A DNA stretch of 22,562 nucleotides, taken from the NCBI GenBank assembly GCA_958430865.1, contig CAUDNR010003768.1, forward strand, positions 44,570 through 67,131, in the 5' to 3' direction. Shown piece by piece: positions 1 to 9,552 of the stretch. The translations under genes were made by a program, and so were the position numbers. The stretch comes from Entrophospora sp. SA101. Its lineage: Eukaryota > Glomeromycota > Glomeromycetes > Entrophosporales > Entrophosporaceae. How positions within the stretch are numbered: the stretch's first letter is position 1; every line of letters begins with the position of its first letter. The notes under the pieces are model-generated. The model saw nothing but the letters and a program-made list of their open reading frames with translations. It was not told the origin of the DNA and did not search any database.

Positions 1-116
1 TGTAAAAGTATTTTAAACTGTATAAAAAAAATTGAAATCAATTGTGAAAATCCATTCCTTATATAGGACGGTCTCTCATGTTGTCCCAAGGGGGTGCACT
101 TATGGAGGGTTGACTG
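1..116 (-). mobile_element. Terminal part of a pogo/Tigger-like DNA transposon, cut by the window edge
   Basis: Read on the minus strand, the sequence begins after a TA dinucleotide (117-118) with CAGTCAACCCTCCATAAG and continues through a GTGCACCCCC...GGGAC stretch. Pogo/Tigger-class elements of the Tc1/mariner superfamily typically begin CAGT and have a subterminal 'CCTC..TAAG...GGAC' pattern next to a TA target site. Only this one end lies in the window, so neither the other inverted repeat nor a transposase can be seen. The family assignment rests on the terminal motif alone. Confidence 0.5.
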
Positions 117-118
117 TA

Positions 119-1200
119 TATCAATATTTTTATTTTATTTATTTATTTAAAAAAATTACATATACAAAGGGAAATTGTTTACAGATTTAATAAACTTAAT
201 AAAAGATCCCTTGCAAAGAAGAACCATCATGTGAATCAAATGTTATTTATAAATTTGAAGATTTAGAAAAAAATAAAAATAAACTTATGATTTGAATACT
301 TGTAAAAGTGAATAATAAAGATGATTTTTGATAAGTTGGCATTAAATGATTGAGCAGACCCATTTATTGAGTTTACAATTCTTTTATTTTTGTAAAATCA
401 TGTGTTTTGATCTTTTGATAGGTCTGATCACCATGCCCAAACCATTCATCAAGCTTACCCGTATATGAGATTTCATACAAATATATTAAATATGGAAGTA
501 ATTGTCAAAGATTCGAATGACTTTGTAGTAGTAAATTGTGAAAGGATGTAATTATGAATCTGCAGCTATTTATTATATTAATTTCAGGCAACTTTTGTTG
601 AATATGTTCTATCAATACTATATTGTGGTGTCAGTTTTGTTTTAATTGTTTTAATTGTCTTTTCCATTCTTCATGTAAAAAAAAATTCATAACACAAATG
701 TATTAAATATGAAAGTAATCATTGAAAATCCAAATTCAACCTTACAAAAGTACCAACTAGTGAGAACTTGGAGGAGAATGAAATATCATTATCTTCAATG
801 AAAATAGATGCTGTCTTCGACAATAAATGTATCAATTTATATTATCAATATAAACATAATGATGAGAAGAGATTTGTAGTAAGATTTTATATTAAATTTA
901 AATGTAGGATTCTAAAGAATATAGAAATATTATAATTAATGGCAAAATGATTTTATTCGTTACAAATATCGATTTAATTAATACTTTTAACCAAGATTTA
1001 TATAAATTTCATCTACTTTCATATATAAAGTGATAATAAACACAAAGAATAAATTAGTTCATAAATCAACCTCATAGTGATATTTTGAAAATCGTGGAAA
1101 TATAATTTATTTCACTTTATTGTCCATGCTACAAAGAATTGCTGCCATATATAAATTATTAATTATTAAGATTTAAAAAATCACATTATTAAAATGACAA
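119..1200. other. AT-rich non-coding stretch with small diverged repeats
   Basis: No open frame of persuasive length or composition is seen on either strand. It contains one copy of a dispersed repeat (202-265, second copy at 7855-7919) and a weak direct duplication of about 45 bp (471-516 and 683-734) sharing the core TATTAAATATG.AAGTAAT. The rest is low-complexity AT. Confidence 0.6.
202..265 (+). repeat. Dispersed repeat, copy 1
   Basis: About 64 bp starting AAAAGATCCCTTGCAAAG match 7855-7919 at roughly 80% by eye, in the same orientation. Shared blocks are GCAAAGAAGAACC and TGTGAATCAAA. A shorter derivative lies at 7984-8025. The element type is not recognised. Confidence 0.6.
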
Positions 1201-1227
1201 TTAAAAATAGAAAATTTCTTTTGAATA

Positions 1228-1492
1228 TCATTCAAAGAAAATTCGGGCATACTTGATGGTTCTATAATGTGCATTAAAATATTCATAGTAGCAAGATGTT
1301 GATTTTTTGTTTAATAGAGCTTCTTGGTGATAAAAATTAAGTTTAACTTGAATTTCAAATGATATTAAAGTATCTTGAGGAACAGAATCAGCCATTTCTA
1401 TTTGAAGCAAAGTAGATGTTGAAGCCTCTGGAACTTTTTGGGAAAGGTGAAGAGCACTTGCATTAGTAAAAATGGGTTGGGATAAAAGAAAT
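1228..1492 (-). pseudogene. Unidentified decayed coding fragment
   Basis: One minus-strand frame is open from about 1492 down to a stop at 1228, roughly 88 codons. It has a composition more protein-like than the surrounding AT-rich DNA (VPEASTSTLLQIEMADS, then VPQDTLISFEIQVK). The only methionine is internal, and a stop sits immediately upstream. This could be an internal exon or a transposon remnant. No family is recognised. A second short frame further upstream (1463-1645) has a similar look but is not joined to it by evident splice signals. Confidence 0.3.
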
Positions 1493-1674
1493 GAGTAGAT
1501 TTTTTATTTTATAAAAATTAAACAATAAAATAAACTTTTTTAAATCACAGGGCATTGGTCTCCATGGGACAAATTGGTTATTACATGGGGACAATGATAA
1601 TTTCACAGCTACACTGTAAAAATCATTGATCACTGTGAACAACATTATTTTAAAAAAAACAAATTTATTAATTA

Positions 1675-2002
1675 TTAATAATAAACATTATTATTAAATA
1701 CGTTCCAACAGATAATGCACACCAGATTCTATTCCTTGGTTGGTACATGGCTCTTCCGCAAGTCCTGACAATCCCAGCAAGTCTTCTTCCACAGTGTCAC
1801 CCAGCAAATAGCAGGTTATTTTCCTCACTGGACACACTTAATAAAAGGTAGGAAGGATATCTATACTTTACAGAATTGGGGGTGGAGACAGTAAGGAGAA
1901 GCTTGTGAAAGCACTCTCCTTCAATAGGAAAATAAGGAGGTTGAAAATAAGATTCCTTGTAATGCATGATAATAAAAAAACGACTGGTATATTTGTTAAT
2001 AA
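1675..2002. repeat. Diverged direct duplication, long unit A
   Basis: Unit A (about 330 bp) is followed directly by a related shorter unit B. Shared blocks include CAACAGATAA.GCA, CACACTTAATAAAAGGTAG followed by GATATCTATACTTT, CAGTAAGGAGAAGCTT and ..CTCTCCTT, and a final ATATTTGTT. The AAGGAGAAGCTT/AAGCACTCTCCTT pair can form a hairpin. The main difference is material at about 1725-1825 that is missing from unit B. Confidence 0.65.
1694..1837 (-). pseudogene. 48-codon open frame inside repeat unit A
   Basis: This minus-strand frame reads VCPVRKITCYLLGDTVEED and continues with LLGLSGLAEEPCTNQ before ending in HYLLERI and a stop. The acidic, balanced composition is unlike random AT-rich DNA. 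Unit B keeps only related ends (SPVRQLT ... MRYLLKY), so the middle of the peptide was deleted there or inserted here. No protein family is recognised. It may be an exon of a decayed gene or of a transposon protein. Confidence 0.25.
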
Positions 2003-2206
2003 TAATAAATATTATTAAAATATATTTCAACAGATAACGCATGCCAAATCCTATATCAGTAAGTTGCCTCACTGGAGACACACTTAATAAAAGGTAGGAT
2101 ATCTATACTTTTAAGTACATTCTGCAGAATGCAGTAAGGAGAAGCTTATTCAAGTACTCTCCTTGGCATGTGTGATAATAAACAAACAATTGATATATTT
2201 GTTTTG
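2000..2206. repeat. Diverged direct duplication, short unit B
   Basis: About 207 bp related to unit A immediately to its left, in the same order and orientation but lacking the roughly 100 bp middle section. Both units keep the AAGGAGAAGCTT...CTCTCCTT hairpin arms. Confidence 0.65.
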
Positions 2207-2479
2207 TGTGAGCATACATTATTATCATTAAAATGATTATAAGGCAATAACTTAACCATCAAATATATATATATTACACACATGTAGAAAACTGCTATTG
2301 GACAACCTGGTGACACTAAACAACGATTTGATATGCAAAATTTTATTGCATTTCAAATATTACAATTATTCACATATTCCTTGTGAAAAAAGGCTAATCT
2401 GACTTGATCCCCCAATGGTATAATAATGGAATTAAACTTCAGGGAGGGGTAACGATGCTCTGAAGTTTATTGATCACCA

Positions 2480-2746
2480 TTATTTTAAAGCTTCTTGCTT
2501 GTCCGAAGCCTTTCCAACTTGTTCAATTGCCTCACCTGTAGAAAATAGAATTCTATAGTTATTGAGGTTTGCAATCGCATGACGCTTGCTTGTTGGTGAA
2601 AGGAAAATTTTATAAATCTGACACCCATAATCAGGGTTGGCGTTGGCTATTGATCCAAATTCACCACCACCATATGCTGACAATAATCCACACATAATAG
2701 TAATATTAATATTAAGTGTAGGATCAACAACAGCATCACCATACAA
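2480..2746 (-). pseudogene. Unidentified 88-codon frame, possible partial exon
   Basis: The frame encodes a glycine-containing, balanced peptide (MYGDAVVDPTLNIN..., SAYGGGEFGSIANANPDYG...). Near its end the DNA reads ACAG|GTGAGG, a plausible splice donor, so the true coding part may stop around 2538. I do not recognise a family. The first ATG abuts a pyrimidine-rich tandem repeat on the other strand, and there is no obvious promoter. A fragment of a decayed or transposon-borne gene is as likely as a small real gene. Confidence 0.3.
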
Positions 2747-2747
2747 C

Positions 2748-2845
2748 CTTCACTCCAACTCCACCATCCAATCTTCACTCCAACTCCACCATCTCAATCC
2801 CAATCTCAATCACCAACCCAATCAAATTTATCACCAACCCAACCT
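2748..2845 (+). repeat. Pyrimidine-rich 25 bp tandem repeat and low-complexity tract
   Basis: CTTCACTCCAACTCCACCAT occurs twice in tandem (2748-2772 and 2773-2798), followed by CAATC/CACCAACCC-type repeats. One frame is open from 2687 to 2944 and reads as a Pro/Ser/Gln-rich chain (TPTPPSQSQSQSPTQS), typical of disordered fungal protein linkers. It lacks an upstream start codon, so coding status is uncertain. Confidence 0.55.
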
Positions 2846-2999
2846 CCATCATCAAAATACCAAATTACAACACATTTGAACATGTCCAAAGCCAACCCTG
2901 TTTATAATAAATATCAGATTTATTCATTTGGAAATAATTTTTAAAAAAGCTCTACAATTTATGATTGTAGGCAATTGAAAAGCACACACATGCAAGAAA

Positions 3000-3444
3000 A
3001 TGGAGCCAAGTAGAGAAAAAGGATTTGCTTATCCTCAAACTCTACCAAATTCCTTGTCCTCCACCCGCCAGGAAGGACATCTTTATGTGGCTTTTTTTCA
3101 AATCACTGCATGGTCTTGTGTTATCATTACTCGGGTGATGCAATTTTATGTTGTACCAAAAATGTATTTTGATCCAACAAATGATCATCTACATTCGACA
3201 TGTGATTATTCATCTAATAAATGAAATTTTTAATTTGGATGAGAATGCAATTGACGAACAAGATATATTCTATCAAAATTTGGTTGAAGCAGATCAATTG
3301 ACAGAACAATTGAACATTGTTTCGCAAGTGGCTTCTCAAAACACTATCCAGGATATCAGATCTGCAAAATCTGCAATTTATAACTCTTGTCTGAGTATGT
3401 ATCATTTCTATTTTATATTATTTTTGTTTCTCGATATGTTCTAA
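3000..3444 (+). pseudogene. Unidentified decayed coding stretch
   Basis: Two overlapping frames (3000-3224 and 3148-3444) look like one reading frame broken by a shift. The second contains a clearly protein-like acidic stretch (FNLDENAIDEQDIFYQN, then VEADQLTEQLNIVSQ). A possible donor CTGA|GTATGT follows at about 3395. No domain is recognised. Given the surrounding transposon debris, a mobile-element protein remnant is the simplest reading. Confidence 0.3.
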
Positions 3445-4674
3445 ACATTAACAAATTGATCAAATTTTTTAGGGGCCAAAAGAGAGAAAAATATTTTATA
3501 TTATAACATGTTGAAAAAAATAAATTGAATACAGCAATGTATGTGCTGTATATAATAATGGGCTTAGCAAAATTAGTGGGGAAAGAAGATCCTGTTGAAC
3601 TTGACTCTAGTTTGACATTGGGAAAATAGATATTAGGGTAAGTGGGGGGTGATTCAGCACAAATGGTGAAATACCATACACCACCCTTATCGTTTTTTAA
3701 CTGATTGTAGTGGGAAATTAGAATATATGAACCAATCTATCATTGAACCCAAGAATTATTGTATTATCAGATGCATTTTGAAAAAACAACAATGTGAGAA
3801 ATTGCTTCTTATGTTTTTAAAATAAATAATACTCAGACAACTGAAATTATTTAAAGAAAGATGAAGCTAATCTTGATGCAAGTTGTGCATGTGTATAATA
3901 CATTAATATGTCTACTGTATATTTAGCCTAGGCAATTGTAAGCAGTTTATTGATGTTAAGTGACCCAAATGACTTGGACCAACCATCATTTTGAATCAAA
4001 TTATTAAAATAAGTTTTGTCTTTTTTTTTTTTTTTGATGTGGATCTATAGAAATAATAAACTTAATTGAAACTTAATTAAATAACCTAACCAAATATATT
4101 TACACAATGCCAAAACCTTCATGTCTTTAAATAAAACGAATAAATGATTAAAAATGATTATTTGATTAAAACAAATAAAATGAATAAGAATTTGTATTAC
4201 AAATAGAAAATCTACATTATTGCAGTCAGAGTCAGCAAATCTGGTAGCCAATAATGTTCAAACTAAACTAAAATCACCACATATGACTATACTACTTGAG
4301 ACAATCTAATAAAACTAAAAAGGGTTCCTAACTAATAATTAAAGGTTGCCCAACAATTAATCATCAGAAAGGGCTAACAAATCAATCAATCATTAATTGA
4401 TTACAGTCAAGGGCTATTTTTATGTAAAAGTGTAATTATTTATTTATTTTTATTGATTAAAATTTTTTTTTTCGTTGAAGGATATATATTTGAAGTATAT
4501 ATTACAAATAACATGACTTTTTACAATAATGCATTATTGATGATTAAATGATACCTGACAAAATGTTTTGTGAGCAAGAAGTTATTTGTCAAAGGGGAAA
4601 AATAATTAATTAAAAATAATAAATCTACATTTGATTGTAAAACGTTGATGATAATTTGTCTTCCTCTTAACTAG
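3445..4674. other. Intergenic AT-rich DNA, no gene seen
   Basis: Both strands are densely closed by stops. The stretch contains homopolymer T/A runs (for example at 4020-4035) and no recognisable element ends. Confidence 0.6.
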
Positions 4675-5640
4675 GAATACCAAAGAACCTATTAAAAATT
4701 CTAAAGGCCATTTTTCTGCTAAATGTCTGTATTGTCTCAAAAATTTTCAATGCAGAGAAACATCAAGTCTTGCAACTCATTTGGCAAATTACTGTATTAG
4801 ATGTGACATGCATAAATACTTGTCAAAAATATTTCCAGATTGGTGGCCAAATAATGAATTAGGACTTAAAAAAATCTATACTTAGCAGTGCTAGGAAATC
4901 ATATATTGGAGAAGGGATGGCAAAAGATGATGAGTTTGGCTCATTAACTTTTTGAGAATGTTATTAAACAGGAAAACCATGAAAATATGGCAATGTGACT
5001 CTGGACACATTTGTATTGCACCAATTCCATTCAATTCATTAACACCAACAAATGGCATAGAAGAATTTGATGAACCTTTCTTTGGAGTCAACACGGCTTT
5101 AACAGGACAGGCTTCTGAATTATTTTTGCAGGAAAATTGATCAATTAGCTGATAATCCTATTGGGCTCAAAAAAACTGCTTTTGACTGATTTAATCAAGA
5201 AATTTCCCGTTTATTTATCAGTTCAACTCACTTATTTCACTTACCAAAAAAATTATGCCATTGATCCATAATTAAAAGATTACAATAACCATGATTGTTA
5301 TATTAGCAGACTTACTCTAAGCCTAGAAACATCATCTTTGAATACTGTTAGTTTTCAAACTCACACTAAAAAATAAATAATTTATGAGGAGGAAGTAAAA
5401 AAAGGAGCATTTCTTGGAAGTGTTTCTTTAAATGAAGCCCCATCAGAAGTTCAAGATGCTGCAAAATCTTAACTACAGCAAGGATTACTTTTTAATGCAA
5501 TGCTTAGAATATGAAAATGAAATAACTCAAACATTTGGATGAAATTTAGATAAGACAGTAACACCAGTTCCTGATTAAAATATTAATGCATTCAAATGGT
5601 GGTATGCCACAGAAATCATGGAATGTATTATAATAATAAT
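4675..5640 (+). pseudogene. Decayed hAT-type transposase with BED zinc finger
   Basis: After a splice-acceptor-like AACTAG (4669-4674), a frame is open to 4885. It contains K-C-L-Y-C, then about 15 residues, then T-H-L-A-N-Y-C, which matches the Cys-x2-Cys ... His-x4-Cys pattern of BED fingers found at the N terminus of hAT transposases, followed by FPDWWPN. Downstream, coding-like pieces continue in shifting frames (SARKSYIGEGMAKDDEF near 4890; GHICIAPIPFNSLTPTNG near 5000-5060; KKGAFLGSVSLNEAPSEVQ near 5400; NAFKWWYATEIME near 5590). Many stops and frameshifts make it non-functional. The BED call is fairly good; the extent of the relic is approximate. Confidence 0.45.
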
Positions 5641-5660
5641 AATATTATTATTATATTAAT
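5620..5660. repeat. Self-complementary AAT/ATT microsatellite
   Basis: A TAATAATAATAAT run turns directly into ATTATTATTAT, giving a palindrome centred near 5642 that can extrude a hairpin. Confidence 0.7.
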
Positions 5661-6300
5661 ATAGCAATAGGAAAATTTGGTTTCGAAAATTTATCAATCA
5701 AGCAAGATCCAAAATTGTTAATTGAGGAAATAGTAATATATATAGAAAAAACATAAAGATTTGATAAATAATGACCACCAAAAAAGTCTTATAATAATGC
5801 TAGAGATTATTATAACAAATTATCAACATGAGGAATTTGCCAGAAATTTTGCCAATAAGATATTTATTGGCATATGCGATTTTATCAATTTTATCATAAT
5901 ACAAAACATGATTTTTTTTTAATAAAAATTTTTTAAAGACTGAGATAGAACCTTTCGTTTCGAATGATTTTAATATATGGGGGGGGGGGGGGGTTTCTAG
6001 CAAAAACCGGGTATAAGTATAATAAATTTTTTTGAGTAATGATCATTGCAAAAGGTGTTACACATGTTTTTGATATTTCAAGAATGATCATCAATAAAAA
6101 ATACGCATTAAAAATTCCTACAAAAAAGGATTTTGTTGTTTCACAAAAGTAAAAGCATTGTATAAAGAAACAAGTTTTTAAACGAAAACGTGACAGTGAG
6201 CTTCGTGTCTTTTACTCACAAAATGACATCACTCAGGTCAAGACAATAATAGTCTATTTTATCAATTCAAAAAAATACAAATAGAACGGCCGTCCCCAGA
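5661..6300. other. Non-coding stretch with a G15 homopolymer
   Basis: No convincing gene. The notable feature is an unbroken run of 15 G at 5979-5993 in otherwise AT-rich DNA. Confidence 0.6.
5979..5993 (+). repeat. Poly-G run of 15
   Basis: Fifteen consecutive G residues flanked by TAATATAT and TTTCTAG. Such a run can form a G-quadruplex and is also a common site of assembly or length error. Confidence 0.9.
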
Positions 6301-6324
6301 TTTTTTTTTCGTTTTTTTTTGTAG

Positions 6325-6549
6325 AGAAATTCCTCTCAGGCCATTTCAGCGCACGGAACTCAACTTTCTACGACGTTCCTGTCCATCTTCAAGCAATCAA
6401 GTTTACAGACGATGAGCACATTCAAACCACAAAATCATTTATCATCACACAACGTTATACAAGATGGTCGAAAAATAAAAATACCACTGCGCCAAGTGTT
6501 TCATAGCATCACAATAACAAAAATACACGATTCAATTGATTCAATTTAA
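6325..6549 (+). other. 74-codon open frame behind an acceptor-like TTTTGTAG, unidentified
   Basis: A long T tract ending in GTAG (6321-6324) is followed by 74 codons without a stop, Ser/Gln/Thr-rich (NSSQAISAHGTQLSTTF). The only methionine is at codon 30. The segment is visibly less AT-rich than its surroundings. It could be a terminal exon, but no partner exon or homology is recognised, and chance remains plausible. Confidence 0.2.
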
Positions 6550-6657
6550 CCCACGCAATTGTTGATCGACCAATCAAAATCGTGAATTTGATAGCGTAAA
6601 AATAAACGTTAACATAAAACATTGAATTGATTCATTTTGTCAACAATCACTTCACCA

Positions 6658-6931
6658 ACAGTTGTTTCGTTAACAAATGGTTCGAATTTAAGAAGTTGGA
6701 AGCAACCATTTGAAATAGTCTAATAAATTAAATCGTACTACTCGAAAATGTATTTAAAGGGTTGGTTTTCGACTTGATTGAAGAATAACTCTCTTCCTAA
6801 CTCTTCTCTTGACCATATCTCTTGATATAATCAAAATAAGCTTAATATAACGAATGTCAAAATGATCGTAAACGTGACCAATTTAAGATACACGATCAAG
6901 AGAAAACATGAACGATGTATGAAAAAATCAA
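6658..6931 (+). repeat. 274 bp tandem duplication, unit 1
   Basis: Begins ACAGTTGTTTCGTTAAC and is followed head-to-tail by a near-identical second unit at 6932-7207. Differences are scattered substitutions and one- or two-base indels, so the duplication is fairly recent. The contents (GATCGTAAACGTGACC and similar) are not recognised as a gene. Confidence 0.9.
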
Positions 6932-7207
6932 ACAGTTGTTCCGTTAACAAATGGATCGAATTTAAGAAGTTGGAAGCAACCATTTGAAATAGTCTAATAA
7001 ATTAAATCGTACTACTTGAAAATGCATTTAAAGGGGGGTTTTCGACTTGGTTGAAGAATAACTCTCTTCCTAACTCTTCTCTTGATCATATCTCACGATA
7101 TAATCAAAATAACCTTAATATAACAAATGTCAAAATGATCGTAAACGTGACCAATTTAAGATCCACGATCAAGAGAAAACATGAACGATGTATTGAAAAA
7201 ATCAAAC
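6932..7207 (+). repeat. 274 bp tandem duplication, unit 2
   Basis: Second head-to-tail copy of 6658-6931. A 70-codon frame at 7051-7263 lies largely inside it. Unit 1 differs at the first bases of that frame, so I do not treat it as a gene. Confidence 0.9.
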
Positions 7208-7299
7208 GAATTTATTTAATAAAACAAAATTTACAACCCCAAAATTTTTTTTTTTGCATGTAATAAAATTCCATTATTAACTATTAACAATCTAATTAT

Positions 7300-7661
7300 A
7301 TAGATCTTGACCGATCAAACCCACCTATATGGTTATTGAATAATCGATAATAATAAATAAAACGTTAATTAAACATATTTTACAAACAGCTTCATAGATC
7401 TCGACTTTAAGACTTACTTTGATCAAACCCGCCCATAATAACAAACGTTCATTTTGGAAACTTGATTTGCAAATAGATCTTGACTTTAACTCTTACTTCT
7501 ACCAAGCCCGCCTATATAATCATTTGAATAATTGATAAATCGCTCATTAAATACATTTTACAAACAGATTCATTCATAGATCTTGACTTTTAACACTTAT
7601 TTCGACACAAGCTATTCAATAATTGATAAACGTTCATAAATATATTTTAAAAACTTGCTTT
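7300..7661 (+). repeat. Four imperfect tandem units of ~80-105 bp
   Basis: Units start at 7300, 7394, 7473 and 7576. Each opens with ATAGATCTYGAC, passes through a CAAACCCRCC-like block, then AATAATYGATAA and ACATTTTACAAACAG. Unit 2 is shortened and unit 4 has lost the CCCGCC part. Graded divergence suggests old stepwise amplification. Confidence 0.8.
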
Positions 7662-7689
7662 GGAAGTTTCGTATGTCGTCATACAACTT

Positions 7690-8850
7690 GTATTTAACAG
7701 TTTACTTTTTCTGTTTAATTTTATTTTTTTTTTTAGATTACACAAATAAAAATCATGGAATAAATTTAATCCAATGAAATGGTTGTTATTCCATAAAAGA
7801 ATATATTTCAATTGTTAAAAAAATCAACCAAGCTTTTTTTTTTCTTAAAAGAAAAAAAGATCCTTCGCAAAGAAGAACCCTCGTGTGAATCAAAAGTCAT
7901 TTGCGAATTTCGATTATTAAAATCTTTTATCCTGATCATTTCCTCATGTGTTTTTTTCATCTATCACTATAGAAGAATAAGCTTCATGCAAACATCAAAA
8001 GTCATTTACAAATTTCGATTGTTTTAAAAAAAATCAACCAAGCTTTTTTTTTCATAATCAATCGACGTATTTTATTTGTTTTTCCCAAAAGGAAATTTTT
8101 TCATTAATCAACAATTTTTTTTTCTCCAAAAGGAAATTAGATCATCCACTATCCTTCAAATGGTCAAAACCAAAAAAGATTAAAATTTTTTCTTATCCAG
8201 ATCACCCACTATTCTCAAATGGTCAAAATCCAAAAAGAAAAAATTTCGTTCAACATGAACAATCAAAAAAATTTGCACATTTGTTTGTTTATCGATCATT
8301 TTAAATTAACGAAATAAAACGTTTTTGAACCTTGGTCTCATGACCAGAAAATATCACAAACATGTTGTGTGACGAGCCTTTGACGATCTGAGGTAAAGGT
8401 TCCAAGACAAAGGCCATCAGTTTTTGGTCATTTTGAACGGTCCAAACGTCTGAGCAAGACGAAGACCTAACGATGGACAGCGGTCAACACCACGCAAAAA
8501 CATCTAAAGCGAAACACGATTTCCTTTCAGTCAAGTATCTGTTTCGCTCAAACCTGACGTTTTGAACCAAAACAGATAAGTTTTTCAATTCACAAATCAT
8601 GATAAACAAATAGCAATTGGGTTTCGCACAATACGATGACGTAAAAATAACCACAACTATTTATCATTTTTTTTTAATATTTCTGTTCAAATTTCAATTT
8701 CATTAATTAACAAATTTCAAATTAATTTGCAAATCATTTCAAGCCAGCGCAGCAAAAAAAAAAAAAACGACTCATCATAATGTTATACCCTTTGATTTTG
8801 ATCTCTTCCTTCCCCAAAAATTCAGTTTAATAAAGTTGAGAAACAGGACG
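7690..8850. other. Non-coding stretch with local duplications
   Basis: AATCAACCAAGCTTTTTTTT occurs at about 7823 and again at about 8032, with a shorter echo of CAAAAGTCATTT..AATTTCGATT at 7984-8025, marking a ~207 bp diverged tandem duplication. A second ~60 bp pair lies at 8139-8198 and 8199-8247 (AGATCAYCCACTAT...CAAATGGTCAAAA). From 8330 to 8620 the DNA is less AT-rich, but all frames are interrupted and no element is recognised. Confidence 0.6.
7855..7919 (+). repeat. Dispersed repeat, copy 2
   Basis: Matches 202-265 over about 64 bp with roughly 80% identity by eye, in the same orientation. Confidence 0.6.
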
Positions 8851-8853
8851 TTT

Positions 8854-8930
8854 AGAAGTTACAGTTACGTTTCGTTTCGTTACGTTACGTTACGTTACGT
8901 TACGTTACGGTAACAGTAACAGTAACTTCT
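8854..8930. repeat. (TTACG)n microsatellite between inverted GTTAC arms
   Basis: AGAAGTTACAGTTAC (8854-8868) faces GTAACAGTAACAGTAACTTCT (8910-8930). Between them is a TTTCG pair and then six tandem TACGT/TACGG pentamers. The arms pair as a hairpin stem, and the pentamers contain the palindrome ACGT. Confidence 0.9.
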
Positions 8931-9216
8931 TTTACAAAAAAAAATAAAAAATAAAAAATAATAATAAATATATACATAAAAATATTATTTGTATTGAATA
9001 ATTTGTGAGAAATATCATTTTTTATGTTTCAAATATACTTGTCGTCGGAATTCCATAATTACGGCAAATTCGGCATTACGTATTAGCCGTAAATGTTTTT
9101 CAGCATGAGACCTCAAAGTCATAAAAGTCGTAAACCGTAAATGCTGTTAATGCTGTAAATCCTAATACCATAATAGTACTGTAACACCTAATACTAGGTT
9201 GTTAATGGAACATAAT
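8931..9216. other. Non-coding stretch with degenerate subterminal-type repeats
   Basis: Contains short iterations of TGCCGTAA/TGCTGTAA-like words in both orientations (9055-9150), a pattern common in subterminal zones of DNA transposons. No boundary can be assigned. Confidence 0.4.
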
Positions 9217-9268
9217 GGGTTGGTTTGGGTTCATATTATTGTGGAGCAAGGGTTAACCCAACCAACCC
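9217..9268. repeat. GGGTTGG inverted repeat (hairpin)
   Basis: GGGTTGGTTTGGGTT (9217-9231) pairs with AACCCAACCAACCC (9255-9268) apart from one unpaired base, with a 23 nt loop. A further TTGGGTTAA follows at 9280. Such G-rich words recur in hAT-type subterminal DNA at 12295-12390, so this may be the end of a related element. Confidence 0.6.
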
Positions 9269-9463
9269 GGTTAAATTTATTGGGTTAATACTCCATGGGT
9301 TGCTCCAGGTTACTCTGGATACTCGTGCAGATCACTCATGAGTACTACAATCAGTTGCAATTCAATTTTCATATGCTGCAATTAGTTGCAACTAGTCGCA
9401 ATTAATTGGGGAGCCATATTTAGCAGACTACTTGAAGTTTATTTATTAATTAAATTTATTCAA

Positions 9464-9552
9464 CAATTTATCCGAACTTTATCCATTTATTAATATTAAT
9501 CAATTTGTTCAGTAAATGCTCAGTCATTTATCCGAGCTTTATCCATTTTATT
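9464..9552 (+). repeat. Short direct repeat, spacing 61 bp
   Basis: CAATTTATCCGAACTTTATC (9464-) and CATTTATCCGAGCTTTATCC (9525-) begin two ~28 bp copies that differ at about two positions. Confidence 0.75.

Noticed and set aside
7051..7263. 70-codon frame in the 274 bp duplication
   Set aside because: The corresponding frame in the first unit does not start or end in the same way, and the composition is AT-driven.
7300..7661. Possible CRISPR-like array
   Set aside because: The units are ~80-105 bp, imperfect throughout and contiguous, without uniform repeats and unique spacers. The setting is also clearly eukaryotic.
8330..8620. Less AT-rich segment as a candidate gene
   Set aside because: All six frames are interrupted every 10-40 codons, and no splice pattern yields a recognisable protein.
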